DNA of 64,000 nucleotides from Chiridota heheva. Lineage: Eukaryota; Echinodermata; Holothuroidea; Apodida; Chiridotidae. The notes under the pieces were generated by a model. That model saw nothing but the letters and a program-made list of their open reading frames with translations. It did not search any database and was not told the origin of the DNA. Below, one piece after another: positions 36,201-44,819 of the stretch. The first letter of the stretch is position 1; each line of letters starts with the position of its first letter. Location: assembly GCA_020152595.1 (NCBI GenBank), contig JAIGNY010000069.1, positions 28,501-92,500 of the forward strand. The letters are read 5' to 3'. Position numbers and translations under genes: made by a program.

Positions 36201-39200
36201 TTCAATTGAGTAGTTTGAACAAGTCATGTAAACCCTAATCAAGATCCAAATGAACTAATCATTCAATTGAGTAGTTTGAACAAGTCATGTAAACCCTAAT
36301 CAAGATCCAAGCGAAGTAATTATTCAATTAAGTACTGTAGTTTGAACAAGTCATGTAAACCCTAATCAAGATCCAAGCGAAGTAATTATTCAATTGAGTA
36401 CTGTAATTTGAACAAGTCATGTAAACCCTAATCAAGATCCAAGTAGACTACTAATTCAATTGAGTAGTTTGAACAAGTCATGTAAACCCTAATCAAGATC
36501 CAAGTGGACTTATCATTCCCATTATTTGCAGAGATTGATTTAAGGAAGACTTGAAGAATTACATACAGATTTTAAGCTGACTTTGCATTTAATAATCACA
36601 AATCTTTATACATCACTGCAGGAGATTGACTGGGATAACTTAAAAGCTAAATTTGCTATATCTGAAATTTGATTTATTTCAGGAACTATCATAATATTTC
36701 AAATCATAAAAAATATTTGATTTACCTATGCCTTTGAAGTAAGATGTTATCTGAAACTTTCCTCCACTGGAAGGATCTAAGCCAGTGGCAGCATAAACTC
36801 TGTCTTGAAATGGTATTGAGAATGGAGATTCCGAGGGATAAAACGAAGTGCTGTATGACCACTTCAAGACTTTCTGCAACTCAGCTGAAAGACTTGTGTT
36901 CATACACTTGGTATCTAAATTTGATAATGAAAATGAGGCAAAAAAACAACAACAGTTTGATCTCTCCAGGTAATAATACTGATACAGGGATGTTCTCTGT
37001 TACGTTACGTGTTTGACCAGCCAGAGAATGGCCCCCTGCAGTGGATCCCTGGGAGACCCCAGGGGTCTGCTGGAGCCGTTCTCTGTTACGTTACGTGTGT
37101 GTGACCAGCCAGAGAATGGCCCCAGTGGATCCCTGGGAGACCAGAGGGTCTGCTGGGGCCAATTTCTGTTATGTTACGTGTGTGTCCAGCCAGGAATGGC
37201 CCAGTGGATCCCTGGGCAACCCCAGGGGTCCACTGGGGCCGTTCTCTGTTACGTTACATGTGTGACCAGCCAGAGAATGACCCTACAACAAAAATTTAAA
37301 ATTTTTAGAAACATTTGATAACAAATTTCTGATATCTATGGGGTATGATTATTTGGTTACTTATGTATCCATGGATATAAAATGAAACAAGATAAATTAA
37401 GCTTGGTTATAATTTTATTAATTACCTCCACTAACGGGTTTGTAAACTCCATCATATTTTAGGTATATGGCAAGCACTCATTAAAATCTCAAATTGTACT
37501 AGACCCTAAAACTAATGGAATTAACCATGTAACCTGTAAATTGTAATAAACAATGCTTTAATTTTCCATGTCAAACTAAATAATTGCATTGATCAAAACT
37601 CATTAATGAGCCCTTATTTGCACATGCCTTACTACAAATGAAACAATAAGTCAAAATTGCTTGAAAAAAAAACACATGATTGACCTGTGCTATTTTGTAG
37701 TTGATAAAACACACCTGGGGTGAAATCTTTATTGGTAATTTTCCAGTCCTTGTTGTTGTCGCTTAAATGCTTTTGCAGAGTTGAAAGAGAATCAAAGCAA
37801 ATTATTGGTGTGTTCTTATTCATTTCTTTAACATGTTTGATATGTGCATTCATCAGTCCATCACATTCCCGATTTGTCAAGAAGTTCTCAATCTTGTAAA
37901 CTCTGCCAATAAAAAAAAAAGAAACTTCACTTTCTACTTGTTTGTGTTTGCAGTAAAGGAGTGAGGTTGGTTGGTGGGATCAGAGATCTTGTGCTGCTTC
38001 CCACGAACATGAATCACTTTCTTCCCTCTAGTGTCTCAATATGAAGCCACTAGGACTAATGTCATTGACAAGAGTCCTGACAACAGGGAGACCACACTGT
38101 TTGTGACATAAAGAGCCCTAAATAATAGTGATTTTTTGGAAATGGACACTTTTACATTGTATGTAATGAACCTCTTTGATCATGATGTACTTATGTCCCA
38201 GGTTTGCATATTTGCAAGGTTTTTCAAACAGGGGTGAGGTTTAACAGCACCTTGAGTCTTAAATTGTGTCAGAGAGGTTAATTTATACCAAACAAGGCAC
38301 TGCAAAATGACATGAATCTCCTCACCACTGACAACCCACCTTGCCCACATATCACTAACAACCCTTACTCCTTACTTGCCCGCCCACCTCCAAGTCACTT
38401 TTTATTTTGCTCTGTAGCATCTGCTTTCCACTTGGTCTGTCATCACCAATATCTCCATCTTCTACATGTCATGCCCAACATCCCAACCTTCTGCCCTACC
38501 AAGTACTCCTTATACAACCCATGATTCACCCTAGTACTCCCCGTAAGACTGATGCCAGCCATGTTAGTATGGCTGCTGTTAGTGATGGCTGGCCGTCCGA
38601 GCCTCGTACGGCAATCCCAATGTCAACCGTACTTAGGGATGTGTATAATACTGTAACTAGATTCAACCTACCCACTTTACCCAATCTATCTATAATCTTC
38701 CATGTCCCATTCACTCATTATTCCACCCTTACTGTATCTACCATCCTCAAATCACCTCCCATAGTCAATACATATGCCATCCCAAACACATCCTACTATC
38801 ATCCATCTCTGAGCACCTCTCACCATCCACCCACCAACCCTTCCCAATCCTTGGCTTCAGCATTCCGCCAGCTGCTTCACTCACCTGCACTTTCTTTCCC
38901 ACCCATCTACCAATCTTGCCACTGTTATTGCACTACTCAAAATTTGCCAATTTTTTTATTGGCTGACAATTTGGAATTACAGGTATGATGCTTTAAGATT
39001 TGACCAATAGACTAACTGGATTAAAAAATGTTGTCAGAGTTACATTTGGCATGCACATGGCGGCAGGTCATCACAACTACATGTACACAAAATCCTTTAA
39101 GACTTGTTGGAATTTTCAGCCTTCTGCAACTGCATGCTAACCCATACAGTACAAAATGGACACAATATAATATTAATGTAATTCCTTAATCAAGAAACAT

Positions 39201-40084
39201 TTAAAGTTGACTTTTGCTATCAGGTAAAAGGTTTATGCCATCTGTAGCTAATGTGGTGTTGGACCTAACACACAATTGCAGAAAACATAATAATCATCAA
39301 ATACCCTTGACTTGAAGCAAAAAAGAAAATTGTCTTAAAAATTTGAGATTTAGAATCAGGGAAAACCTGCAAAATAATGATAAAGCTTCCATACAACATC
39401 AACGAAAAATAAGTTTCCAATTTTTGTTAAAAAACCCTTTTCATAGATGAAATTTGCTGATATAAATAGGTTTAAAATGTTAATACCTCACAGATGAGTT
39501 ATGGTCCTTCTTTGGCTTAATTTCTGTTGCTGTGACTGTTCGACCTTCTACCTGGGCAGATCCTGGTCTCAAGCTATCCAAAATGATGGCCTTAAAGTTC
39601 TCAACCAAGTTTCTAATTTCCTCATCTTCTAAAGGATCTTCTACAACCACTAAAGTGTCATCTTCATTTTCTTCATTTGTTTCCATTTTACTTTCAAAAT
39701 TTGAATTTTTAGGCGATGTCCTAGAATCATTTGTTTTTTCATCTTTGTTGCCTACTTTTTCATTTGTGAATTGCTGATTGTTAGATGCAACATTTTCAAC
39801 AATAGTTCCCGGCTCTTCAGAATTGATTTCCTGCTTCATGCCAGGAGGAAACATGATTAATAACATGATTCCAAAGGCCAATGGAAGCACTACAAGTAAC
39901 ATTCCTGTAATGAATTTACTTTGTTTCAGTTCTTCCAATTCTTTCATTTAGTTCTTTTCTTTTGGCAACATTTGTAGCATTGGCCAAATGTGACTTCCTT
40001 TTGCGATTACTAGGCTTACCCATTTTTATAATTTAGCCGTCTCATACAAATCCCCCAGATATAATCAATTTCATCCAGAAAAAC
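30225..40084 (-). CDS. Prolyl-4-hydroxylase-type 2OG/Fe(II) oxygenase, membrane-anchored (5 coding exons)
   Basis: Five exons (39947-39487, 37902-37715, 36914-36726, 32950-32837, 30366-30228) join in one frame to about 364 residues. Seen: a hydrophobic anchor at residues 12-33 after a short charged N-terminus, an acidic Ser/Asn-rich stalk (about 38-125), then a P4Hc domain. The metal ligands are H284 and D286 (SHTD) and H348 (LSLHRAAEV); K358 (GQKF) would bind the 2-oxoglutarate carboxylate. The His-to-Lys spacing of ten equals that in human collagen prolyl hydroxylase alpha subunits (His483/Lys493). YLQDVQEGGETEF is the usual strand before the active site. Known for the family: oxidation of proline or similar residues with Fe2+, 2-oxoglutarate and O2, mostly in the secretory pathway. 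A type II membrane protein with a lumenal catalytic domain is inferred. It lacks the peptide-binding domain of collagen P4H. The substrate is unknown. The span includes a putative 5' UTR to an acceptor at 40085; the in-frame TGA is at 30224-30226. Confidence 0.85.
30228..30366 (-). CDS. Hydroxylase exon 5: distal His and 2OG-binding Lys
   Basis: The acceptor CATCGCCAG joins to give DLGITVKPKRGMAIFWNN, then LSLHRAAEVRAGQKFILQRW. It carries the second iron-binding His and the 2-oxoglutarate-binding Lys. After TGG there is an in-frame TGA, but the same bases form a strong donor, TG/GTGAGT at 30228/30227. The protein may therefore stop here or continue into an unseen exon. Confidence 0.88.
30990..31232 (-). 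mobile_element. tRNA-derived SINE, copy 1
   Basis: On the minus strand the head has box-A-like TGGCTCTGTGG and box-B-like GGTTAGATTCC, followed by a body with TGTGTCCTTAAGCAAGACAC. This head-body layout is a tRNA-derived SINE. It lies in the intron between hydroxylase exons 4 and 5. Confidence 0.7.
31229..32500. repeat. Tandem duplication of about 760 bp
   Basis: The spacer 31330-31740 recurs at 32091-32500, with an offset of about 757-761 bp and only scattered substitutions. With the SINE halves this is a tandem duplication inside intron 4 of the hydroxylase gene. Confidence 0.9.
31740..31990 (-). mobile_element. tRNA-derived SINE, copy 2 (hybrid)
   Basis: The half at 31740-31890 (body) matches copy 3 almost exactly, whereas the half at 31890-31990 (head) and the following spacer match copy 1. 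The switch lies at about 31860-31905. This is the expected product of unequal crossing-over between copies 1 and 3. Confidence 0.8.
32500..32745 (-). mobile_element. tRNA-derived SINE, copy 3
   Basis: The same family as copies 1 and 2, with its own diverged head (CACTCGTGATGGGAGTCAAG on the plus strand). It lies 90 bp downstream, in the transcript direction, of hydroxylase exon 4. Confidence 0.7.
32837..32950 (-). CDS. Hydroxylase exon 4: H-x-D iron site
   Basis: The acceptor is CTTTTTTCTCACAG and the donor GTTG/GTTTGT. It encodes YKSHTDCILDSAELRDRVA and YLQDVQEGGETEFV. It carries the first His and the Asp of the iron-binding triad and the conserved GGETEF strand. Phase 1 in and out. Confidence 0.9.
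32951..34269. other. Intron 3 of the hydroxylase gene, unique part
   Basis: AT-rich intronic sequence between exon 4 and the 61-bp array. A small minus-strand frame at 33687-33899 has no support. Nothing else is recognised. Confidence 0.5.
34270..36520 (+). repeat. 61-bp intronic array with ~960-bp higher-order repeat
   Basis: About 37 copies of a 61-bp unit containing CTAATCATTCAATTGAGTAG, TTTGAACAAGTCATGTAAAC and CCTAATCAAGATCCAAGTGG. Distinctive variants (AAGTCATAAAAACCC at 34603 and 35563; GATCCAATAACTAATCAATC at 35108 and 36068) recur 960 bp apart. A block of about 16 units was therefore itself duplicated. The whole array lies in intron 3 of the hydroxylase gene. Confidence 0.95.
36726..36914 (-). 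CDS. Hydroxylase exon 3
   Basis: The acceptor is CAAATTTAG and the donor ATAG/GTAAAT. It encodes DTKCMNTSLSAELQKVL, a middle region, and GGKFQITSYFKGIG, the beta strand leading to the active site (L-Q-V-x-x-Y pattern). Phase 1 in and out. Confidence 0.85.
36985..37285 (+). repeat. ~80-bp intronic repeat, 3-4 copies
   Basis: GC-rich units containing GTGACCAGCCAGAGAATGGC, CCAGTGGATCCCTGGGAGAC and TTCTCTGTTACGTTACGTGT, in intron 2 of the hydroxylase gene. The open plus-strand frames across it are artefacts. Confidence 0.9.
37715..37902 (-). CDS. Hydroxylase exon 2
   Basis: The acceptor is T-rich and ends in ATTGGCAG; the donor is CCAG/GTGTGT. It supplies RVYKIENFLTNRECDGLM, the usual first strand and helix of P4H catalytic domains (I-x-N-F-L-T-x-x-E-C-D), and ends with TNKDFTP. 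Phase 2 in, phase 1 out. Confidence 0.85.
37932..38297 (+). repeat. Dispersed repeat B, copy 1
   Basis: About 365 bp nearly identical to 43276-43638, starting TTCTACTTGTTTGTGTTTGC. Its right 60 bp (GGTTTAACAGCACCTTGAG, AAATTGTGTCAGAGAGGTTA) resembles the 3' untranslated end of the RNase H LINE at 9950-10010. It is probably a SINE or truncated LINE mobilised with that end. It lies in intron 1 of the hydroxylase gene. Confidence 0.8.
38298..39486. other. Intron 1 remainder of the hydroxylase gene
   Basis: Holds a pyrimidine-rich open frame on the plus strand (38407-38988, 193 codons) that is Pro/Ser/His-rich and matches nothing I know. It may belong to a mobile element attached to repeat B. 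The rest is AT-rich intron. Confidence 0.35.
39487..39947 (-). CDS. Hydroxylase exon 1: anchor and acidic stalk
   Basis: Starts at ATG 39947 (weak context, T at -3), immediately after an in-frame TAA. It encodes MKELEELKQSKFITGMLL, the membrane helix, and a stalk rich in E, D, N and S. The donor is GTGAG/GTATTA at 39487/39486, phase 2. The upstream ATG at 40023 has a better context but is in another frame (see 39916-40023). Confidence 0.8.
39916..40023 (-). CDS. Overlapping basic upstream ORF, or displaced true N-terminus
   Basis: An ATG at 40023 in strong context (A at -3, G at +4) opens 35 codons: MGKPSNRKRKSHLANATNVA and a further Lys/Glu-rich part ending RTETK, with a stop inside exon 1 of the hydroxylase. 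It overlaps the main frame by 32 nt in another register. As a basic cytosolic tail it would suit the type II anchor that follows, so a one-base indel (assembly error or real) may separate it from the main frame. Otherwise it is an overlapping uORF that would reduce translation. Confidence 0.5.
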   Translation of the reverse strand: MGKPSNRKRKSHLANATNVAKRKELNERIGRTETK

Positions 40085-40155
40085 CTGCAATGAAAAATAT
40101 ACAAACATGATTTCTAGTTGAAGGCTAACAATGCCATTACCACTGGTTATTCTCT

Positions 40156-40530
40156 TGAGGAGTCAGTAGCTCAGATGGTAGAGTGCACGACTGAAATGCT
40201 GGAGGTACCGGGTTCAAGCCAATCAGGTCTAACCCATTTTCCACAGCTATGCAGACAGATATGCCAATCATCAAAGCAGAAGTAAGTTGTTTGCAGCTCC
40301 TGCTTCCCATTCAGCTGTTGAGAGAAATGGCAATGGTTGAATGGTGCTCGCTGTCCTTCAGAGGGGACGTTAAGCTGTCGGTCCCGATGGTATGACAGTC
40401 AAACCCTACCTGGTTCTCTGAACACTATTTGAGAAGAGAAGCGTGAAATCGCGGTGTTTGTTCACTTCCCTGAGCTAATGGATGGATTGATGCACCGTTT
40501 GGGCAGTTCTCCCCTATATTAAAGCTCAAA
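40156..40530 (+). mobile_element. tRNA-derived SINE, different family
   Basis: The head has box A TAGCTCAGATGG (40167-40178) and box B GGTTCAAGCC (40211-40220), at the spacing of a tRNA gene. The body contains GCTGTCCTTCAGAGGGGACG and TTAAGCTGTCGGTCCCGATG, resembling the conserved central domains shared by SINEs of many marine animals. The head is not a functional tRNA because the anticodon arm and acceptor stem do not pair properly. It lies just upstream of the hydroxylase 5' end. Confidence 0.75.
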
Positions 40531-40739
40531 TATAACATGGCTTTCAGAACAGCTTCAAATTTTCCCTAATTTTGCACCTCAGAGAGTTTTAAACTTTTTG
40601 CAGGAAATGGATAGTTAAGGAATTTAGCTTACAATTTTAAGAGTTTTATATTACCAGAAATGTAACTTACAGGGATGTAAGTTTTTCAATAAGAATTAAG
40701 ATTCAACAAAATCTGAGGTATTTGATATGTAGTCTAATC

Positions 40740-40995
40740 TTAATTTGTTGAGCCACAAACCCGTCGCAAGACTTTCACTGACAATGCCTTTTCCTGCTAT
40801 GCTCCTCGTAAATGGAATCAACTGCCTGTATATGCAAAGTCCATGCAAAGTCCATTGACATTTTAAAAAAATAGAAACTTCTAAAACATTATCTTTTTGA
40901 ACTTGCTCACAAACTGTAGTTTCTTGTGCGTGTTTAGCCCCTAGTGCAATTGATTGGTTTTCGGCACTATAGAAATTGATTGATTAATTAATGAC
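40740..40995 (+). pseudogene. CR1/L2-type LINE C-terminal fragment
   Basis: The translation shows the end of the reverse transcriptase ORF (KTFTDNAFSCYAPRKWNQLP, then a FKK-x-x-LLKHYLFELA-type helix with shifts). It is followed by a short 3' UTR with GCACTATAGAAATTGATTG and an (ATTG/ATTA)n tail. Strongly truncated. Confidence 0.7.
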
Positions 40996-41199
40996 CCGTA
41001 TGGCTGCCATTTATGCCAAGTTAGTGATTAGGCCATATAACAAAATTATTAGCTTATCACCCTCACTGCACCAGTTTTGAGAGAATCCAAGATTTTTTTA
41101 TCTTTTTTGAAACAGTACCATATTTTCTCTCGGATCAGTAATTCAGCATCCATACTTCAGTTTCTGTATACTTTTTATTGAAATACGAGCAATTGCTTC

Positions 41200-41940
41200 A
41201 GATAGTTTTTAATATTTATTACACCTGATGAGGTGTGAGGCTTAATTGGTTGACATCCTAAAAAGCAAGAAATGCTGTCCTGGGTGGAAAACGCTCAGTG
41301 GGTTCCAAGTACAATTAAAAGAAACAAGAACACACAAAAGAAAAATAAGATGAACACTGGTGCAAGTAAAAACCAGTAGGTTTACCAACCATGGTTGGAA
41401 ACCGTAGCATGGTTGGAAACCATAGGTGGCAAGTATCTAATGCTTGGAAACCATAGGTGGCAAGCATCTAATGGTTGGTAATGCTGCCGAACTGAAGCAT
41501 TGGACTGAGGGTCTGTAACTGCCTCCAGCAGAAGAAGGTTCCAGAGAGGGATGACTCGTGGATAAAAAGAGTACATGTAGGTGTTGATATTGGAAAAAAC
41601 ATGATTGTACCAAATATGATATGAACCTCTGGCTGGCCTTTAGTTTACTTTGAAACATGTGGGAATGGAAATGTTGATGATAACATTCCTGATCTTCAAA
41701 AACATGGCAGCTTGAGCAAGTAGTCTATGGTGTTCGAGCTTATTCCAGTTCGAGCCTATTCCAGTAAGTGTTTCAAGCATGGTGGTAACACTTGGATGTT
41801 CTGCAGTAGTCTCCCACTGTAAAACGGGCTGCTAGCCTTTGTATGCTCTTAAAACTTTTGTCTTGTCATTTTGTATAAATGGGTTGCACACTACAGAAGC
41901 ATACTGGAGCTGGGGTCTTACTAGGCTCTGGTAGGCTTTT
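41200..41940 (-). pseudogene. LINE reverse transcriptase C-terminal fragment
   Basis: The minus-strand motifs, in order, are YQSLVRPQLQYASVVCNPF, a broken RAAR-like region, TTMLETLTGIGSNWNKLEHH, LLAQAAMFLKI, and YMYSFYPRVIPLWNLLLLEA. This is the standard thumb-to-C-terminus order of Jockey/L2-like elements (S-F-x-P-R-x-I-x-x-W-N). At 41380-41480 there are short duplications of the ATGGTTGGAAACCATAGG type. Confidence 0.8.
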
Positions 41941-41954
41941 ACTTTCAAAAATTT

Positions 41955-42460
41955 CATCCAACGTTTTACCACAGATTATAGAAAGTTTTATCAGGTATAG
42001 TGATCTTTACTCTATTTTCATGGTGAAATGTGGGTGGCGCTGGTTCAGTAAAATAAAGCAGCTTGCAGAAGTGCAATAAACATTTTACCGGGGCTCAAAC
42101 TCACAACTGTTGGTTTGAAAAAAATGTGACTTCCGATCGCCGTAACCAACTGGGCCAATTAAACTTCCAGGTGCCAAAGTCTTCCATTGCCTCCCCCTTA
42201 TCAACGGACCTGAACTTTCATAACAAAGTCAAACACTATCCACATACCTCAAAAAGCCCCTCAAATGCATGTTCAGAAAAAAAACGCCTGTGTTTGCCAC
42301 ACATTTTTTCAGACAATCTTGGACAAAACTCATTGGGACACCCCCGTTCCCCCGTTCAATGTTGGTAGAATGAGTGAAACATGTTGGTAAAATGAGTGGA
42401 AAATGTTGATAAATGCTGTCTCTGTATTTCCTAGTAAAATATTTTGACAACATTGAAAGG
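41955..42460 (+). repeat. Dispersed repeat X, copy 1
   Basis: Shares about 400 bp with 44069-44460 (for example AACGTTTTACCACAGATTAT, GGTGGCGCTGGTTCAGT, and CCCCTCAAATGCATGTTCAG). A 97-bp segment at 42070-42166 that is absent from copy 2 is tRNA-like on the minus strand (GGCCCAGTTGGTTACGGCG and GTGAGTTTGAGCCCCGG). It is probably a SINE head inserted later. Confidence 0.75.
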
Positions 42461-42967
42461 GGAAGTGGAGGGGAAGGGGGGAGGGGGGGGCGCTGAAAGT
42501 AGCAGTACATAAATATTTGAAATAACATGCAAACTTTCTGGTATGTGTCCTAACAGCTTTGTCCAAGATTGTCTGATAAATGTCATTAAGAGAAAATATC
42601 GTAAATGTCAATGGAAAAATAGTTTTATGCAGGGAAGTCATGAAATAAAAAAAAATAAAAAAAACAGAGATTCAATTGTTTTGAAAATTCAGGACAATAC
42701 AATAAAAGGTATTAACTTCTAGTGGACTGTGCTATTTTCAGTAGATAGGAAATATGTGATTTATTCTTTTTTTCAGTACAAAAACTCTTGTTTGCAACCA
42801 GTTTTCTTCAGAATATCTGAGTGCTTTATTCTTGACCAAATGCATTCTTTTATGGATTTGGAATAACATGGGAAATGATGGCAGTTAGAGGTGGGGATGG
42901 GAGAGGTGGGGAGGAGAGAAGTGGCCGAGAAGGAGACCTGAAATGATGGCATTTACGTGAAATGTAT
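42461..42967. other. Non-coding spacer
   Basis: Contains a poly-purine patch at 42458-42490 (GGGGAGGGGGGGG-like) and GA-rich sequence around 42890. No gene is recognised. Confidence 0.3.
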
Positions 42968-43965
42968 TTCAATTTTTTCCTTCTTCAGATTCCAGCATGT
43001 AAACAAAAAGTAGTTTCGACATGCTCATATTGCTTTTCTAATCTTGTTATGAAAAATACCGTACAAGAATAAAGGGAAGCCAGGATATTGATGGAAATGT
43101 AACAGTTCAATAACATTTGATGAAATAAAAGAAATATAACACAATTTTGTAAATAACAAAAACTGTTAGATTCCATGTTTAAATTAGACATGCCTCACAC
43201 TCTCGCCTTAGCTAACTGATTAACCAAATTTGCATTCCATAATTTTGTCTTTTATTTGAAGAAATTAAAGAGAATTTCTACTTGTTTGTGTTTGCAGTAA
43301 AGGAGTGAGGTTGGTTGGTGGGATCAGAGATCTTGTGCTTGCCACGAACATGAATCATTTTCTTCCCTCTGGTGTCTCAACATGAAGCCACTAGGACTAA
43401 TGTCATTGACAAGAGTCCTGACAACAGGTACACCAGACTGTTTGTGACATAAAGAGCCCTAAATAATAGTGATTTGTTGGAAATGGACATTTTTACATTA
43501 TATGTAATGAACCTCTTTAATCATGATGTACTTATGTCCCAAGTTTGCATATTTGCAAGGTTTTTCAAACAGGGGTGAGGTTTAACAGCACCTTGAGTCT
43601 TAAATTGTGTCAGAGAGGTTAATTTATACCAAACAAAGCAAAATGTATTTCAATTTTTTCCTTCTTCAGATTCCAGCATGTAAACAAAAAGTAGTTTCAA
43701 TATGCTCATATTGCTTTTCTAATCTTGTTATGAAAAATATCATACAAGAATAGAGGGAAGCCAGGATATTGATGGAAAAGTAACAGTTCAATCAAATTTG
43801 ATGAAATAAAAGAAATATGACACAATTTTGTAAATAACAAAAACTGTTAGATTCCATGTTTAAATTAGACGTGCCTCACACTCTCGCCTTAGCTAACTGA
43901 TTAACCAAATTTGTATTCCATAATTGTGTCTTTTATTTGAAGAAATTAAAGAGAATTTATACGTT
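42968..43965 (+). repeat. Block A - repeat B copy 2 - block A'
   Basis: Block A (42968-43275) recurs as A' (43645-43965), for example CTTCTTCAGATTCCAGCATG and AATTAGAC-GTGCCTCACACTC, in direct orientation with few differences. Repeat B copy 2 (43276-43638) fills the space between them. The arrangement is a tandem duplication of A with B lying at, or inserted near, the junction. Confidence 0.85.
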
Positions 43966-44068
43966 TTCCACGTTGAAGTTGTAGTGACTAGAAATCAACA
44001 AAGTGAAAATAATCGGATAGAGTCCATACACAAATTGAAAAAGAATTTCTTCTTAAGATAAAAATGTT

Positions 44069-44460
44069 GTCAAACGTTTTACCATAGATTATAGAGTTTC
44101 ATTGAAGGACAGTGATCCTTACTCTATTTTTAAGTTAAAACGTTGGGTGGCGCTGGTTCAGTGAAATAATGCAGCTTTACATTAACTTCCAAGTGCCAAA
44201 GTCTTACATTGCCTCCCCCTTATAAAAAGACCCAAATTTTCATAACAAAGTCAAACACTATTCACATACTGTACTTCAAAAAGCCCCTCAAATGCATGTT
44301 CAGAAAATAACACCTGTGTTTGCCACACATTTTTTCAGACAATCTTGGACAAAACTCGTTAGGACACCCCCGTTCCCAAGTTGGTGAAATGAGTGGAAAA
44401 TGTTGATCAATGCTTTCCATGTCTCTGTTCCTAGTGAAATATTTTGACAACATTGAAAGT
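44069..44460 (+). repeat. Dispersed repeat X, copy 2
   Basis: Matches 41955-42460 without the tRNA-like insert. It ends exactly where the TIR element copy begins (44462). Confidence 0.75.
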
Positions 44461-44461
44461 A

Positions 44462-44813
44462 TCATATTTTGTGGCTTAAAAACTATGGGATATGTCAAAA
44501 AAGTAGTAAAACTGAATCTAGAAAGGGTATTTATAATATACCACCTGAAGAAAGTTTGAGGAAAATTAATTCAAATAGTAAAAACATTCAATAAACTTTC
44601 TTTAAAATACATATAGACTTTGATGAATTTGAGGCCGTGACATTATAACTTGTCTGATTCTAGTCGTTTCTACAGAAATGATACCACACTTTAAACTTGA
44701 ATATCTCCTTAACGGAATAAGATTTTGCAATGCTTTCTTCACCATTTTGTTTCTTTTGAAGTCTTCTTTCATATAAGATGGACATGCTTGACCACTGAAC
44801 TAATCCTTTAAGC
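44462..44813 (+). mobile_element. TIR element copy, left end truncated
   Basis: Matches the interior and right TIR of the element at 2288-3833 (TTTGTGGCTTAAAAACTATG to GACCACTGAACTAATCCTTT). It has no LINE insertion and serves as the empty-site reference for that insertion. Its left TIR is missing at the junction with repeat X. Confidence 0.8.
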
Positions 44814-44819
44814 AAGTCA

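Noticed and set aside
38407-38988. 193-codon open frame as a gene
   Set aside because: Pyrimidine-rich low-complexity composition, lies in intron 1 of the hydroxylase gene and next to a dispersed repeat; no recognised domain.
40156-40230. tRNA gene
   Set aside because: Boxes A and B are present, but the stems do not pair as in a tRNA and a SINE body follows.
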